From: Antedon mediterranea
Lineage: Eukaryota; Echinodermata; Crinoidea; Comatulida; Antedonidae
Assembly (NCBI RefSeq): GCF_964355755.1
Contig: NC_092675.1
Span: 11,857,312-11,921,311, forward strand
Reading direction: 5' to 3'
Length of the DNA: 64,000 bases
A program made the translations under genes and the position numbers. The notes beneath the pieces are model-generated. The model did not search any database, was not told the origin of the DNA, and was given only the letters and a program-made list of their open reading frames with translations. Of the stretch, positions 1-12,884 are shown in pieces (the first letter of the stretch is position 1; every line of letters starts with the position of its first letter).

Positions 1-3000
1 AAATAGCTGCTATAGCAGTAACACTTAACCCTTGGACTTCAATAGCATAATAGCAAATCAATAGCAACCATAACTGCTTTTCCAGCTATAGCAAAAATAG
101 CTGCTGTAGCAGTCAGACTTAACCCTTAGACTTCAATAGCACAATAGCATATCATTAGCAATCACATCTGCTTTTCGAGCTATAGCAGAAATAGCTGCTA
201 TAGCAGTGAAACACTTAACCCTTCAAATTCAATAGCATAATAGCAAATCAATAGCAACCATAACTGCTTTTCCAACTATAGCAAAAATAGCTGCTATAGC
301 AGTCAGACTTAACCCTTAGACTTCAATAGCACAATAGCATATCATTAGCAATCACATCTGCTTTTCGAGCTATAGCAGAAATAGCTGCTATAGCAGTGAC
401 ACACTTAACCCTTCAAATTCAATAGCAAACTAGCTTATCAGTAGCAATCACAACTGCTTTTCCAGCTATAGCAGAAATAGCTGCTATAGCAGTAACACTT
501 AACCCTTAGACTTCATAGCAGTAACACTTAACCCTTGGACTTCAATAGCACAATAGCAAATCAATAGCAACCATAACTCCTTTTCCAGCTATAGCAAAAA
601 TAGCTGCTATAGCAGTCAGACTTAACCCTTAAACTTCAACAGCACAATAGCATATCATAATAGCAATCACATCTGCTTTTCCAGCTATATCAAAAACAGC
701 TGCTATAGCAGTAACACTTAACTCTAAGACTTCAATAGCATAATAGCAAATCAATAGCAACCACAACTGCTTTTCCAGCTATAGCAAAAATAGCTGCTAT
801 AGCAGTAACACTTAACCCTTGGACTTCAATAGCATAATAGCAAATCAATAGCAACCATAACTGCTTTTCCAGCTATAGCAAAAATAGCTGCTATAGCAGT
901 AACACTTAACCCTTAGACTTCAATAGCATAATAGCATATCATTAGCAATCACATCTGCTTTTCCAGCTATAGCAAAAATAGCTGCTATAGCAGTAACACT
1001 TAACCCTTGGACTTCAATAGCATAATAGCATATCATTAGCAATCACATCTGCTTTTCGAGCTATAGCAGAAATAGCTGCTATAGCAGTGAAACACTTAAC
1101 CCTTCCAATTCAATAGCATAATAGCACATCAATAGCAACACCACAACTGTTTTTCCAGCTATAGCAAAAATAGCTGCTATAGCAGTAACACTTAACCCTC
1201 GGACTTCAATAGCATAATAGCAAATCAATAGCAACCATAACTGCTTTTCCAGCTATAGCAAAAATAGCTGCTATAGCAGTCAGACTTAACCCTTAGACTT
1301 CAATAGCACAATAGCATATCATTAGCAATCACATCTGCTTTTCGAGCTATAGCAGAAATAGCTGCTATAGCAGTGAAACACTTAACCCTTCAAATTCAAT
1401 AGCATAATAGCAAACCAATAGCAACCATAACTGCTTTTCCATCTATAGCAAAAATATCTGCTATAGCAGTCAGACTTAACCCTTAGACTTCAATAGCACA
1501 ATGGCATATCATTAGCAATCACATCTGCTTTTCGAGCTAAAGCAGAAATAGCTGCTATAGCAGTGAAACACTTAACCCTTCAAATTCAATAGCAAACTAG
1601 CTTATCAGTAGCAACCAAAACTGCTTTTCCAGCTATAGCAAAAATAGCTGCTATAGCAGTAACACTTAGCCCTCGTACTTCAATAGCACAATAGCAAATC
1701 AATAGCAACCATAACTGCTTTTCCAGCTATAGCAAAAATAGCTGCTATAGCAGTAACACTTAACCCTCGGACTTCAATAGCATAAAAGCAAATCAATAGC
1801 AACCATAACTGCCTTTCCAGCTATAGCAAAAATAGCTGCTATAGCAAAAATAGCTGCTATAGCAGTAACACTTAACCCTCGGACTTCAATAGGATAAAAT
1901 CAAATCAATAGCAACCATAACTGCCTTTCCAGCTATAGCAAAAATAGCTGCTATAGCAGTCAGACTTAACCCTTAGACTTCAATAGCACAATAGCATATC
2001 ATTAGCAATCACATCTGCTTTTCGAGCTATAGCAGAAATAGCTGCTATAGCGGTGAAACACTTAACCCTTCAAATTCAATAGCAAACTAGCTTATCAGTA
2101 GCAACCAAAACTGCTTTTCCAGCTATAGCAAAAATAGCTGCTATAGCAGTAACACTTAACCCTCGGACTTCAATAGCATAATAGCAAATCAATAGCAACC
2201 ACAACTGCTTTTCCAGCTATAGCAAAAATAGCTGCTATAGCAGTAACACTTAACCCTCGGACTTCAATAGCATAATAGCAAATCAATAGCAACCATAACT
2301 GCTTTTCCAGCTATAGCAAAAATAGCTGCTATAGCAGTCAGACTTAACCCTTAGACTTCAATAGCACAATAGCATATCATTAGCAATCACATCTGCTTTT
2401 CGAGCTATAGCAGAAATAGCTGCTATAGCAGTGAAACACTTAACCCTTCAAATTCAATAGCATAATAGCAAATCAATAGCAACCATAACTGCTTTTCCAG
2501 CTATAGCAAAAATAACTGCTATAGCAGTAATACTTAACCCTCAGACTTCAATAGCATAATAGCAAATCAATAGCAACCCTAACTACTTTTCCAGCTATAT
2601 CAAAAATAGCTGCTATAGCAGTAACACTTAACCCTTCAAATTCAATAGCATAATAGCAAATCAATAGCAACCATAACTGCCTTTCCAGCTATAGCAAAAA
2701 TAGCTGCTATAGCAGTCAGACTTAACCCTTAGACTTCAATAGCACAATAGCATATCATTAGCAATCACATCTGCTTTTCGAGCTATAGCAGAAATAGCTG
2801 CTATAGCGGTGAAACACTTAACCCTTCAAATTCAATAGCAAACTAGCTTATCAGTAGCAACCAAAACTGCTTTTCCAGCTATAGCAAAAATAGCTGCTAT
2901 AGCAGTAACACTTAACCCTCGGACTTCAATAGCATAATAGCAAATCAATAGCAACCACAACTGCTTTTCCAGCTATAGCAAAAATAGCTGCTATAGCAGT

Positions 3001-3660
3001 AACACTTAACCCTCGGACTTCAATAGCATAATAGCAAATCAATAGCAACCATAACTGCTTTTCCAGCTATAGCAAAAATAGCTGCTATAGCAGTCAGACT
3101 TAACCCTTAGACTTCAATAGCACAATAGCATATCATTAGCAATCACATCTGCTTTTCGAGCTATAGCAGAAATAGCTGCTATAGCAGTGAAACACTTAAC
3201 CCTTCAAATTCAATAGCATAATAGCAAATCAATAGCAACCATAACTGCTTTTCCAGCTATAGCAAAAATAACTGCTATAGCAGTAACACTTAACCCTCAG
3301 ACTTCAATAGCATAATAGCAAATCAATAGCAACCATAACTGCTTTTCCAGCTATAGCAAAAATAGCTGCTATAGCAGTCACACTTAACCCTTGGACTTCA
3401 ATAGCATAATAGCAAATCAATAGCAACCATAACTGCTTTTCCAGCTATAGCAAAAATAGCTGCTATAGCAGTGAACCACTTGGCCCTTAGACTTCTATAG
3501 CATAATAGCATATCAGTAGCAACCACAACTGCTTTTCGAGCTATAGCAAAAATAGCTGCTATAGCAGTAAGACTTATCCCTAAGACTTCAATAGCACAAT
3601 AACATATCACTAGCAACCACAACTGCTTTTCCAGCTATAAGCAGAAATAGCAATATTAGC
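1..3660. repeat. 94-bp satellite array (TAGCAA/AGCTATAGC-rich)
   Basis: About 39 head-to-tail copies of a unit of 94-95 bp; the word AAATAGCTGCT starts at 1, 95 and 189, which fixes the period. Each unit holds the inverted pair AGCTATAGC / GCTATAGCAG. Two subtypes often alternate: one with AGCATAATAGCAAATCAATAG and TTCCAGC, one with AGCACAATAGCATATCATTAG and TTCGAGC. This suggests a partial higher-order structure. The array is already under way at base 1 and decays after about 3640. Open frames inside it only reflect the repeat period and are not genes. Confidence 0.95.
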
Positions 3661-3765
3661 ATAAATAGCATGGTTAAAGCAACAAATAGCAATAAAAACC
3701 TGTATGCTACAACACAAGTATAAGCTCTGAAAACTCCAAAATGACCAATCCTGCGCTTTACTCAT
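3661..3765. other. Flank of the satellite, no gene
   Basis: Degenerate TAGCAA words fade out, then a segment containing ATGACCAATCCTGCGC appears. The same 16 bases follow the second TAGCAA array at about 27092. The array and this flank therefore belong to one repeat family. No coding potential is seen. Confidence 0.6.
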
Positions 3766-4048
3766 TTATTCTGGCCTTTTTGTTATTGAAATCCATCTCA
3801 CACATTGACGATACAAGATGTCAGCCTAGGTCAAACCTTGTTTCGCGTCATAACAGGAAACGTTCTGATTGGATACAACGTTGACTTACAGTAGCGTCGT
3901 ACGCTAAAACGGTACTATCAACCGTTTTCCACTACAACGCTACAACCGTTGTACGACGCGTTGTACGCTAATCCCCAACTGTTCAGACACACATTCTTTT
4001 AGCGTCGTACGCTAAAACGGTCTAACGCCATGGGTCTGAACAGGGCCT
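3766..4048. mobile_element. Harbinger-like DNA transposon, right end
   Basis: This 283-bp segment is nearly identical to 36221-36504. It ends in CCATGGGTCTGAACAGGGCCT, the inverse of the left ends seen at 28987 and 33043 (AGGCTATGTTCAGACCCATGG). It also holds short inverted pairs such as AGCGTCGTACGCT. The end sequence and the 2-3 bp TA/TTA duplication seen at the other copy suit PIF/Harbinger. The left end is missing here, and the element abuts a Ty3/Gypsy fragment at 4049. Confidence 0.65.
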
Positions 4049-4622
4049 AAGGGGGATAATGATATTTTTGCCTCTTAATAATATTTTGCCATCATCAGAA
4101 CAAATTATTTCATCTTTTACATTCATATATGATTTGAGGTCTTCTAGATCAACATCAGTTAGGTCTTCTGGCTTCAACTTGGCCATATCCCAATTATCAT
4201 TTAGCATAAACTTAAGAACACATTGAATCGTTTTATCAGACTCTGTTGCTAACTGAATGTCGGCAATAGTCATTGCATTAGGTTTAGCTTGTTCAATACA
4301 CATATTTACATATGCAGTGGCACTGTCAGTCACACAGTTATTTACTTCATTACACTTATCTAATGTGTACCGTGACATATAGTCGGCAGGATGGACGGGA
4401 TTAGTCGAACCTTTTTGGAAACATACTTCAAACTGAAACATTTGCAACCTTAGTATCCAATTTTCTATTCTGAGAGAGGGTTTGGACCGTGGGTTGTTAA
4501 ACAGTGAAAGTAGCGGTTTGTGGTCAGTAAAGACTCTAAATGGTTTGCCAACTAGAAACAGTCGAAAATAATGGCACGCCCATGCTATGGCCAATGCCTC
4601 CCGTTCAATTTGGGATACCTTT
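4040..4622 (-). pseudogene. Ty3/Gypsy RNase H to integrase-start fragment
   Basis: The minus-strand reading is the end of a Ty3/Gypsy RNase H domain followed by the connection to integrase. Visible are EREALAIAWACHYFRLF, FTDHKPLLSLF and the downstream ADYMSR motif, typical of the polyproteins of this family. The frame is open from about 4620, a few codons beyond the first methionine at 4594, down to the junction with the Harbinger-like end near 4048. Reverse transcriptase and the rest of integrase are absent, so this is a fragment cut on both sides. It belongs to a different lineage from the LTR element at 50-54 kb. Confidence 0.8.
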
Positions 4623-5042
4623 TTTCAGTGGCTGTTTGGTACTACAGCGTGTCCTGCACGCATGCGTATTCTACATGAGTCTGGCGTTGCCAGGATGTGT
4701 TTACTAAATAACCCATTTATAAACTGTACGACACTACAAAAACGATAAAGTAAAACAGCCAGAAAAATTAGCAGAGCTTTTGGGCAACACTAGCCCTTCA
4801 TCAGTGCAAGTGATGGAATTTGGATAAAGTCATATCATAAGAACTGGCAAGTGCTGCCTGGGTGAACAGGAATAAAAGAAATACAACAAAGAAGAAGGTG
4901 AATGGTGCGTGGAGACTGAATAAGAGTAGAAAACAAAGAAGGTAGCTTGGTAGAGATATAAACAATTTTTGAATGGAATTAAGAAACAGCTTAAATGGTG
5001 CTTAATATTAAAACTTAAATTTATGTAGTCAATGGAATAATT
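4623..5042 (-). mobile_element. Penelope-like element 3' region with decayed hammerhead motif
   Basis: This non-coding stretch lies just downstream (on the minus strand) of the GIY-YIG fragment. It is similar to 33940-34100 on the plus strand and to 11636-11780. It contains the hammerhead-like core CTGATGA (minus strand, 4804-4798), a GGGC/GCCC stem, and AAAA where GAAA is expected (4781-4778). Penelope-like elements are known to carry hammerhead ribozymes in their terminal repeats. Confidence 0.6.
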
Positions 5043-5645
5043 TTACCGATCTGGGAGTATGTTCCTAATGTTAAGTCCAACAGGTTTTGTGGTTTTAAGT
5101 AGTAATTCCCAGTGGTTTTCTTTGTCTTTGCGAGATTTGTCGCTCCATTTGACATCGTGGTCTATTGCAATAACTCTGAAATTTGCAATCGAGTGACCAT
5201 CTGAATTAAAATGTTCGGCTACAGGTTGATCAAGCTTTAATGTTTTGATAGCTGATCTGTGTTGTGTCATTCTCATACGGAAAGTGTTTTTTGTTTCCCC
5301 GACGTACTGTTTACCACAAATATTACAGTATATGAAATAAATGACGTTTTTGGTTAGACAATTAATTGATTGTCTTATCCGAAAAATGCGGCCAGTTTGG
5401 TTACTCTTAAATTGTTCAGTAGAATCAACCAATGAACAAGATTTGCCGCAAAGGTGACTGCCCAAATTTTGGCTGTCATGCGAGTCAACTTCAAACTTAA
5501 ATTTGGATCTGACTAATATATCACGAAGGTTGGGAGGTCTACGAAATGCAATAATGGGTGGTTCCGAAAAAACAGTCCTGAGACGTTCTTTATAGCAGTT
5601 TCGATGTATTCCTTCTTGTAATTTCTATTCCGGAGATGTCCGGTT
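5043..5645 (-). pseudogene. Penelope-like element GIY-YIG endonuclease fragment
   Basis: The C-terminal part of a Penelope-like retroelement protein. The GIY-YIG nuclease core is recognisable: VIYFIYCNICGKQYVGET, then FRMRMTQHR, the AEHFNSDGH segment and a late ELLL acidic residue. Upstream, the same frame runs past the annotated start through SEPPIIAFRRPPNLRDIL, a typical linker that precedes the nuclease in this family, to about 5585. Beyond it a second frame carries RTEELTGHLRNRNYKKEY, so there is a frameshift near 5590. The reverse transcriptase domain is missing. GIY-YIG normally nicks target DNA for priming; this copy cannot be active. Confidence 0.85.
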
Positions 5646-5689
5646 AGTTCTTCGGTACGATTCTGAAAATCTAAATCTGAAGAAAATAA

Positions 5690-6005
5690 ATATGTATATA
5701 CCGGTATGCAAAAAAAAAGAAGAGAATGAGGTTATGAGAAGAGGATGGCGGCGCGTTTGGAATGGATATTTGAAACATATTTAAGTTAAGATCAAGAAAA
5801 GAATTAAGCCTAAATTGAGAAGCATTTGCCAGAAAACGTGCACTTTTAAACATATTTAAATTAAGATCGAGTTAAAATGTAAATAACAAATAAATACAAG
5901 TATACTGAACGTTGCTGTTGTCAGATTAAATAGATCTACTTATTAAACTAGTGAATTGTACATTTTTTAACTTTGCGGTCATGGTGGATAGCATAATATT
6001 TTGTG
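5690..6005. other. AT-rich non-coding stretch
   Basis: I see no homology or convincing frame. There is a short direct repeat: ACATATTTAAGTTAAGATC near 5776 recurs as ACATATTTAAATTAAGATC near 5849. Confidence 0.4.
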
Positions 6006-6008
6006 TCC

Positions 6009-6330
6009 CTACCACCTTTGTAGTGTTTCACTAGATATATGATCATGCATGTTGTTGCATTGTACACGAACACCTTTTGTCAATTCACTGTTGTTTCGCA
6101 TTAGAATTTGTTCTAGCTTCACACCAGCATCAATTAAACCTTCTGCGTGAGCGGAATTCAACCTTGTCAATGATGCAGTGTAGTCATATTGGACTCCGCA
6201 GCATGATGAACAAATGTAGTCAAATGTTTCTGGTAAGGATTTTAGGACGTCAAGATGCAAATCAGTCCGTCACCTTCACAAGTTTTTCTGCAAAAACCGC
6301 ATGGGTACCGTATCTAACAGGACGCCCAAC
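6009..6330 (-). pseudogene. Possible PHD-like zinc-finger fragment, frameshifted
   Basis: On the minus strand one frame reads YPCGFCRKTCEGDGLIC (about 6306-6255). A second frame follows at once with HLDVLKSLPETFDYICSSC. Together they look like the two halves of a PHD-type Cys4-His-Cys3 finger, as found in many transposon and retroelement proteins. The halves are in different frames and the rest of the 83-codon frame (to 6009) is not recognised. It may be a remnant of a mobile-element ORF. The family is not identified. Confidence 0.3.
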
Positions 6331-6334
6331 CTAG

Positions 6335-8680
6335 GATAAAAGATATTTTGTTTTATTAAGACCGTGACCATATGTTTTTTCATTATAATAAAAAATAAAT
6401 ATAAGTTAACGTGTAGGGTTGCTGTATCTATTATTAAAATGATATTTTAAACGGGTTTCTAGGTGCTGAGAAATAATGTCTAGGACTGTAGCCTACTTTT
6501 CTAATTAAGGTTTAGTGGCATTGGTGTTTCCTGATTAAATTTAAAAATAGACTGACAATTTGAGCTACTAAGATGTATGCTTATTTTACCGAGTGTAGAA
6601 ACAATGTTTCAGAGTTTGATGAAGTTCAAACCAAAAAATGTGTAAAAAACGAAACATTACCTTGTTGGCACCATTCTTTCATGCGATCAACCGCAGTCAG
6701 AACATTAAAGAATTCTTTTGTTGAACGATTAATTAAAACTGCTACACTCAAATAAACTCGAGAGAAATTAAATTAAAGAAAGCAGGTATACACAGCAGTT
6801 TAAATGAACTGAAAAATATCTAAAACTTCAATAAGCAAGATACAAAACGTAGGCCTAATCGAAATTTCACAAAATCAGTACCACCCACTATTGTTATTTA
6901 AAACTGACCTACGCAGCATGCATGGTTTCTATGTTCCACGAAATACTCGAAATATTCTATTTTATTTCACCTACACCCAGAAGCGAAAAATCGGCAATTA
7001 TAGGATGCCGTAAAAATATTTCACAGCTGTTTCAACTAGTGTTAAGATATCAGAAAAAGTCAAGCGCCCTCAGTGTTAGCAGACGAGGCTCTCCCGAGTC
7101 GCGCGGACATATAATTTTTGTTTACAAACCATTATTTCGCGAACGCCAAATTAAATTTCGCTATCGTGAGTTTTTATGTAGTAAAACATTTTATACAAAA
7201 CTAAATGATTAAAAAAAGTGTATGTTCAATTAAAAAATAAATATTTTATTGTTTCTTTACTATAAATTAATAAATAAACCACGATATTGTCCATTTTACT
7301 GATATACTATCCAGCACATAAACCAGGAAGTCAAGATAAACTGTGTAAAGAAATGGTAAACAATCGTAAGTAGAAAATATCATTGTATTCTTTACTTTTT
7401 TTTGGATATAATTAATTTTTTTAGAAAAAGAACGAACTAGAATATAGTCCATCATTATTATATAAACAAAATAATACTAGTTTTGTAAATATAGCCTGGT
7501 TCAGTTTTTAGTAAAACTCGCATATTTTGCAACCCCTTTATACATTGTTATTGTTGTCGGCGAGAAAACGGTTTGGCAATAGGCTTAGAAAGTGCGTTGT
7601 CGCCCGCGATGACCGTGACGGTAATGTGGGCCTAGAATAAAGCTAGGCCGAAACATAGAAAATTCGTAATAGTTAAACCTTTAATTACCCTAATCCTAAA
7701 TTTAATCATTATAACTGTTACCAAATAATTAATGGCATGTGTTTATAATAATAATTATTGCTTTCCTGGTGCATTTTTAGGCTAGCTGGTGTGACTGAGT
7801 GACAGTCACAGCCTAGGCTAGGCCTTAATAGTAATACATTTGTATAATAATGTTTTAATATTTTGACTATTAGCTCTCTTGTTTGGATTTGTTTGGACAC
7901 AAAACTGAAGTACTGTAGATTTAAAAATTGATTTATTTTTAAAGGAAAGTACAGTTGCATCTATTGTTTTTGTAATCAAGATGACATCAGAATCAACAAT
8001 GTTCCTCAAGCCTGTAGATATCTCAAGGCCTACAATCATGACTACAAGTTTTTTGTAGACCATGGCAGTGAAAAAAAAAAAAGCAAAACAATATCGCACA
8101 GTGTTGTTAGGCCATACCTGGTAGACATTGAATTAAACAGGGTAGGTAAATAATCATAACCACCTCTTTAGAAAGTTTAATACACACTCCAAACAATAAA
8201 ATGTGTGTTTGTACTTCATATTAAAGAACAATGTTAGTATAAAATAACTGTCGAAACAAACAATTGTTACAGTAATTTATAAATATACCTCTTTTCTTTA
8301 TTAAATATTTCCTCAATCAACTATTTTTCCAGGTGTCAATATGTTATAATATTCAACATGCGACAGGATGCTGACATCTTGACTGGTAAATTCAAATGTT
8401 GTTTCAACTTTACATTGACATTACATAATAACTCAATTGGTCAAGTTGCTCTTTAAATATACATAATTGTCCCTTTGAGCATAGAATTTCAAAATTGTTT
8501 ATCCTATTTTTATGCATAATAAAGCAAACCTTTGGCTGGAACTTATTTTCCTATGAATTATCCATATATTATTATCATCTGCTACAAGAAATAGTTGTTA
8601 ACATTTTGAAAATATAATAATTTTGAAGCTCATTTTTTATGAAGATTGACATTTATTTGGTTGACCAATATTGTTTAATC
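6335..8680. other. AT-rich non-coding stretch
   Basis: Small frames on both strands lack recognisable domains and show low-complexity composition. A CCTAGGCTAGGCC-type word lies near 7813. No tRNA or RNA gene was recognised. Confidence 0.4.
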
Positions 8681-8682
8681 TC

Positions 8683-9105
8683 AGGTGATCATCCAGCAGA
8701 AAGAGAAAATCAGAAGCTGCAGCACATCGACATGCTACAGTACAAAGTACAATGATTAAAATCCAGTCTTTAGAAGAGAATCTTGAGCATTTAAGAAATG
8801 AACTCTCAGTGTCACTTGTGACAAAACAGCATAGTAAGATTGCAGAGACTGGCCACAGAATAAATCTAAAAGAACAAGAGGTCAAAGACTTGGTCAGTCC
8901 TACATTATATACCTTTAAAATTATGTCTAAAACATGCAATACTATAAAAATGAATGCCATATTTCTTTTATATATTTTATATAGCGAACTACTATGAACC
9001 AAGAGATTTGAAACTGGACCTCTATGTACAAAAATGGACGAGGTATTTAGAAAAAATAAATTCCTCGACAGCAGTACCATGGAAAGAGTTTTGTGGGAAA
9101 TCATG
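8683..9105 (+). other. Possible coding exons of unknown type
   Basis: A frame from about 8686 to 8892 follows a plausible acceptor (TTAATCTCAG). It encodes a basic start (SSSRKRKSEAAAHRH) and a heptad-like SLEENLEHLRNELS segment that could form a coiled coil. A possible donor TTG/GTCAGT follows at 8893. A second short frame (NYYEPRDLKLDLYVQKW, 8987-9104) follows an acceptor TATATAG at 8984, but its phase does not match the first exon. It could be a decayed mobile-element ORF. No family is recognised. Confidence 0.2.
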
Positions 9106-9347
9106 AAGTCACATCTGACTTTTATTTCACCTGAGATCCAGCATGAAGTAACTAGGCCGGTAACTAAGTGCAGAAAAGTTGAGGAATAGTTTGCTATTTC
9201 TCAGTTAATTGTTACAGTATTGCATATTATTATGTACAGTATACTGTATGAATGGTAGTATTTTTTGTGTTATTGCTAGAACAATGATTTTGTGAATATT
9301 TAACAAATGGTATATGAATTGTAATTGAATTTAATTTTTTGGAAGTT

Positions 9348-10258
9348 ATTTTATTTTAATTTGGTTTATATATATTATTGATTGATAACGGAAATTGATG
9401 TTATTTACTGATTTAGATTGTGATTGCATATACAATACAAATATGAAAGAAATATGCATTTATAATTAAATATCTAATGTCACAGTACTCTATAGCTTCT
9501 TTCTATTAATATATTACAGATCTTTGACTAAGACATGCTAGGTAGGCTGCTAGCCTTTAACCTGCTGATGATGTAGCCTAGCCTATATATAGTATAGGCC
9601 TAGCTAGGGATGTAACCTGGCCTACTCTGTACTCCTCTCTCCCAATATGAATGATTATTAAAAAAGCTTAGGCCTAGGCTAGGCCTAATTTTTAATTAGG
9701 ACCAGGAACAAGTAATTAATCAGCTTTATAACAGGTCAACTGTCATTTAGGCCCCCGAATAGACATGTTTACGTGTTAAAAATAAACAATTATTTTATTT
9801 TAATTTGGTTTATATATTAATAATTATTTATTGATAACGGAAATTTATGTTATTTACTGATTTAGATTGTGATTCATTGCATATCAAAATAATAAATATA
9901 CAATACAAATATGAAAGAAATATGCATTTATGATTAAATATCTAATGTCACAGTACTCTATAACTTCTTTCTATTAATATATTACAGATCTTTGACTAAG
10001 ACATGCTAGGTAGGCTGCTAGCCTTTAACCTGCTGATGAGGTAGCCTAGCCTATATATAATATAGGCCTAGCTGGGCCTGTAGCCTGGCCTACTCTGTAC
10101 TCCTTTCCCAATATGAATGATTATTAAAAAAGCTTAGGCCTAGACTAGGCCTAATTTTTAATTAGGACCAGGAACAAGTAATTAATCAGCTTTATAACAG
10201 GTCAACTGTCACTCAGGCCCCCCCCCGAATATACATGTTTACGTGTTAAAAATAAACA
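9348..10258. repeat. Tandem segmental duplication, about 445 bp x2
   Basis: Two adjacent direct copies, about 9348-9789 and 9789-10258. Both run from TTTTAATTTGGTTTATATAT through CTAGGTAGGCTGCTAGCC to CATGTTTACGTGTTAAAA. They differ by scattered substitutions and small indels, including GGCCCCCGAA versus a longer C run near 10218. Each copy carries AGGCCTAGGCTAGGCC-like palindromic words. No gene is seen in them. Confidence 0.85.
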
Positions 10259-10259
10259 G

Positions 10260-11635
10260 CCATTAGTCTTACACAGCTGGTTTTAACCACGCAAGGGGCC
10301 TGGGCAGAGCCTATTATAAGCTAGCATAGGAAAAAATCCAGCCAGGCAATATGAATACGATCCTTGTTAAAACATTCAAGGATAACTAAAGTATCCAACT
10401 AAATCAAAGAATTCAACAGAAAAAATTATTTTTAAACTGATATGGAAAACAACATTTATACCTACTTTTTAAATGTATCACTTGAGAAAAAAACTGGCGT
10501 TGGGTGTACAATTTTCAATTACATTACCTCTTAAAATCCACGTGATAAAACGACGACAACATGTTTTTCACCTTCATCATCCAGGGTTGTTCTAATGAAT
10601 ATTCATTATTTTTCTGACTTTCGCGGTCTTTATTTGTTTTTATTGGCTATTAAAAAACAGTCGTTTTATGCTTGATTGCTTCCGGGTTCCTCATGTGGTT
10701 TGTATACAATATGTTTTCGGAATCGCTACTCCATAAAACGCTATGAAACGTTGGGGGCGCTGCACTTAATTCATATTTCTGGAACAGCTGTGATTTAGAT
10801 ATAAATATATACGTAAAAACACAGAAAATACAATATGAAACATACAAAAATAGCAAAATGTGAAATAGAATGTAAAAATTGACAAACTGTCAAAAAATAT
10901 CGATAGTCTTATGTTTAAATTGAATTGTAAAGCTTGTTAAAGGTAATTCATCGTGTTTTACTTACTTATTTAATATTAACGATTTCTTTTACATTTAACT
11001 AATAAGGGAAATTGTATTTGTTTAATATTATTGAAAAACATCATTTGCATATTATGAATTGTAAATTCACTTAAATTCGGTAACATTTTCTCTCTCTCTG
11101 CCAAACAAGTGCAATAGTAGACCTTATACAGACAGTTACTAAACGGCAAAATGTGGTTTTTTTTTTAGCTTACGCCACCTTTATTAATCTCATAATTTTC
11201 TATCATATCTTTTTTAATCGCACGTAATGGCTACCTTGACAAAGGTATTTATTAAATATAATGACAATCATCAATTTACATTACTTTTTTTGCTGTACAG
11301 CCATATGTTTGTTATTTTTTTTATTTTAAAATTTAAAACGTCTGTTTAAAATGATTGTTTACTTAGTCACCTTATTTTGTTTAGCTAACCGACGGAATAT
11401 ATTTTGTTTTCTGTTTTTACTTTAAAGATAATAAATAAACAAGGTACACTTTATTTGTAAATAATAATTGGTTAAACTTCTTCTCTCAACAATACATTTA
11501 CTGCATGTACAAAGTAAATTACATAAATAAAATTATGAAGCAGCCATGAGCCATTGGAAATTGAATACAATAAAGTATAACAAATGAGGCAAAGGGTTGT
11601 TGAATGTGTGGAGAGAGTAACTAGACTAGACTAAC
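10260..11635. other. Non-coding stretch
   Basis: AT-rich sequence with homopolymer runs. I see no supported frame and no recognised repeat apart from short AT tracts. Confidence 0.4.
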
Positions 11636-11785
11636 AATGAAGATAGCTTGGTAGATATAAACAATTTTAAAATGGAGAACTAAAATATAAATAAATATTG
11701 AGACTTAAATTTATGATGTCAAATGGAGTAATTTTACGGATCTGGGAGTATATGTTCCTAATGTTAAGTCCAAAAGGTTTTGTCA
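11636..11785 (-). mobile_element. Penelope-like element fragment
   Basis: This segment matches 4935-5095, the end of the Penelope-like nuclease frame plus its 3' flank. Shared stretches include GATAGCTTGGTAGATATAAAC-like sequence and GATCTGGGAGTATATGTTCC. It is a short truncated copy with no intact frame. Confidence 0.6.
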
Positions 11786-11789
11786 GTAT

Positions 11790-12880
11790 CAGTTATATCC
11801 ATTAAAAAGAGAAGATGGATTACATTGAGCGTACAATGCACAGTAGGCCTACCACTTTTCAACATCGAATATAAATATAGAATCATTAATAACTATAAAA
11901 TGTTTAAGTTAAGATAATAGAAAATGTTAACATTAAATTATTTAATAGTCTGATGACAACAGGCGCAAATGATTTACGGTTAGTTTTACACCTGAAACGG
12001 CAGCCATGGGGCAACACTTCAAATTCCTTATTTGTTAAAAGTTGCCTTTTTTTTATAAATATGTCTATCTCAAAAAGAAGATAGGTAAATGTAGTTACAA
12101 CCTGTTAGCTTAGAACTTAAGTTCGCATTTTAAGCATTTTTTTGTAAGGAATTTGTTTCATTTACCCTGGAACACTCTCAATAAAAGAATTATAAAATAT
12201 TGTAAGAATAGCTTTATCAACATTAAAATGATTAATCTTTTTTTGTGCGCATTTTCTAACGTACGTTGGTAGCAAAAAAGAACATAAGAATAAAATAAAA
12301 GTACATCAATCAAACCCACGACGACTGCTGCTACACAGGAGGCACAGTCAGTTGTCGTATTGGGAACTTTCGTTGTCAACATAAAGATTCCACCCGATTC
12401 TGGTTTGTTTTCCTTTTATATTCCACTACAGTATGTTCTTGAAAAGAAATCAGCTTTGTAATTAATTTGTCTTTGATCCTTTTCAGATTTCTAATATTTT
12501 AAACATATGTTTTTCTTTTCTTCGCTTTTTCCTCACTGTTTCAAACATTTTATTTTTTCAGCATACTTCAAGCAATTAATTGATAATTAGGTCATATGTT
12601 TTATGAGTATCAAATCGCATTAGTTAATTCTTCAGATCCTGATTTTCTTTTTTTTAAATTGTTATTTAACTTTTAAGTTTATCTAATTTTTTGTTGATAT
12701 TAAGTGTTGCTCTTACGGTGTAGGCCTACCATGCGATGGAATTATATATTGAAATTAAATTAAACATTAAGTTTTAAGAAAATTGTAAAAGGCTAAATAG
12801 AATATTGAATGTAGTTCTGGTCCATTAAATCTATATTTTAGGTATATTATTATAAGTATGACACACGCACGCTTAACAAT
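11790..12880. other. Non-coding stretch
   Basis: No recognised gene or repeat was seen. The frames present are short and of low complexity. Confidence 0.4.
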
Positions 12881-12884
12881 ATAT

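Noticed and set aside
3398-3622. Open frame in the 94-bp satellite, and a similar one at 26802-27029
   Set aside because: Pure tandem-repeat translation; no start context or domain.
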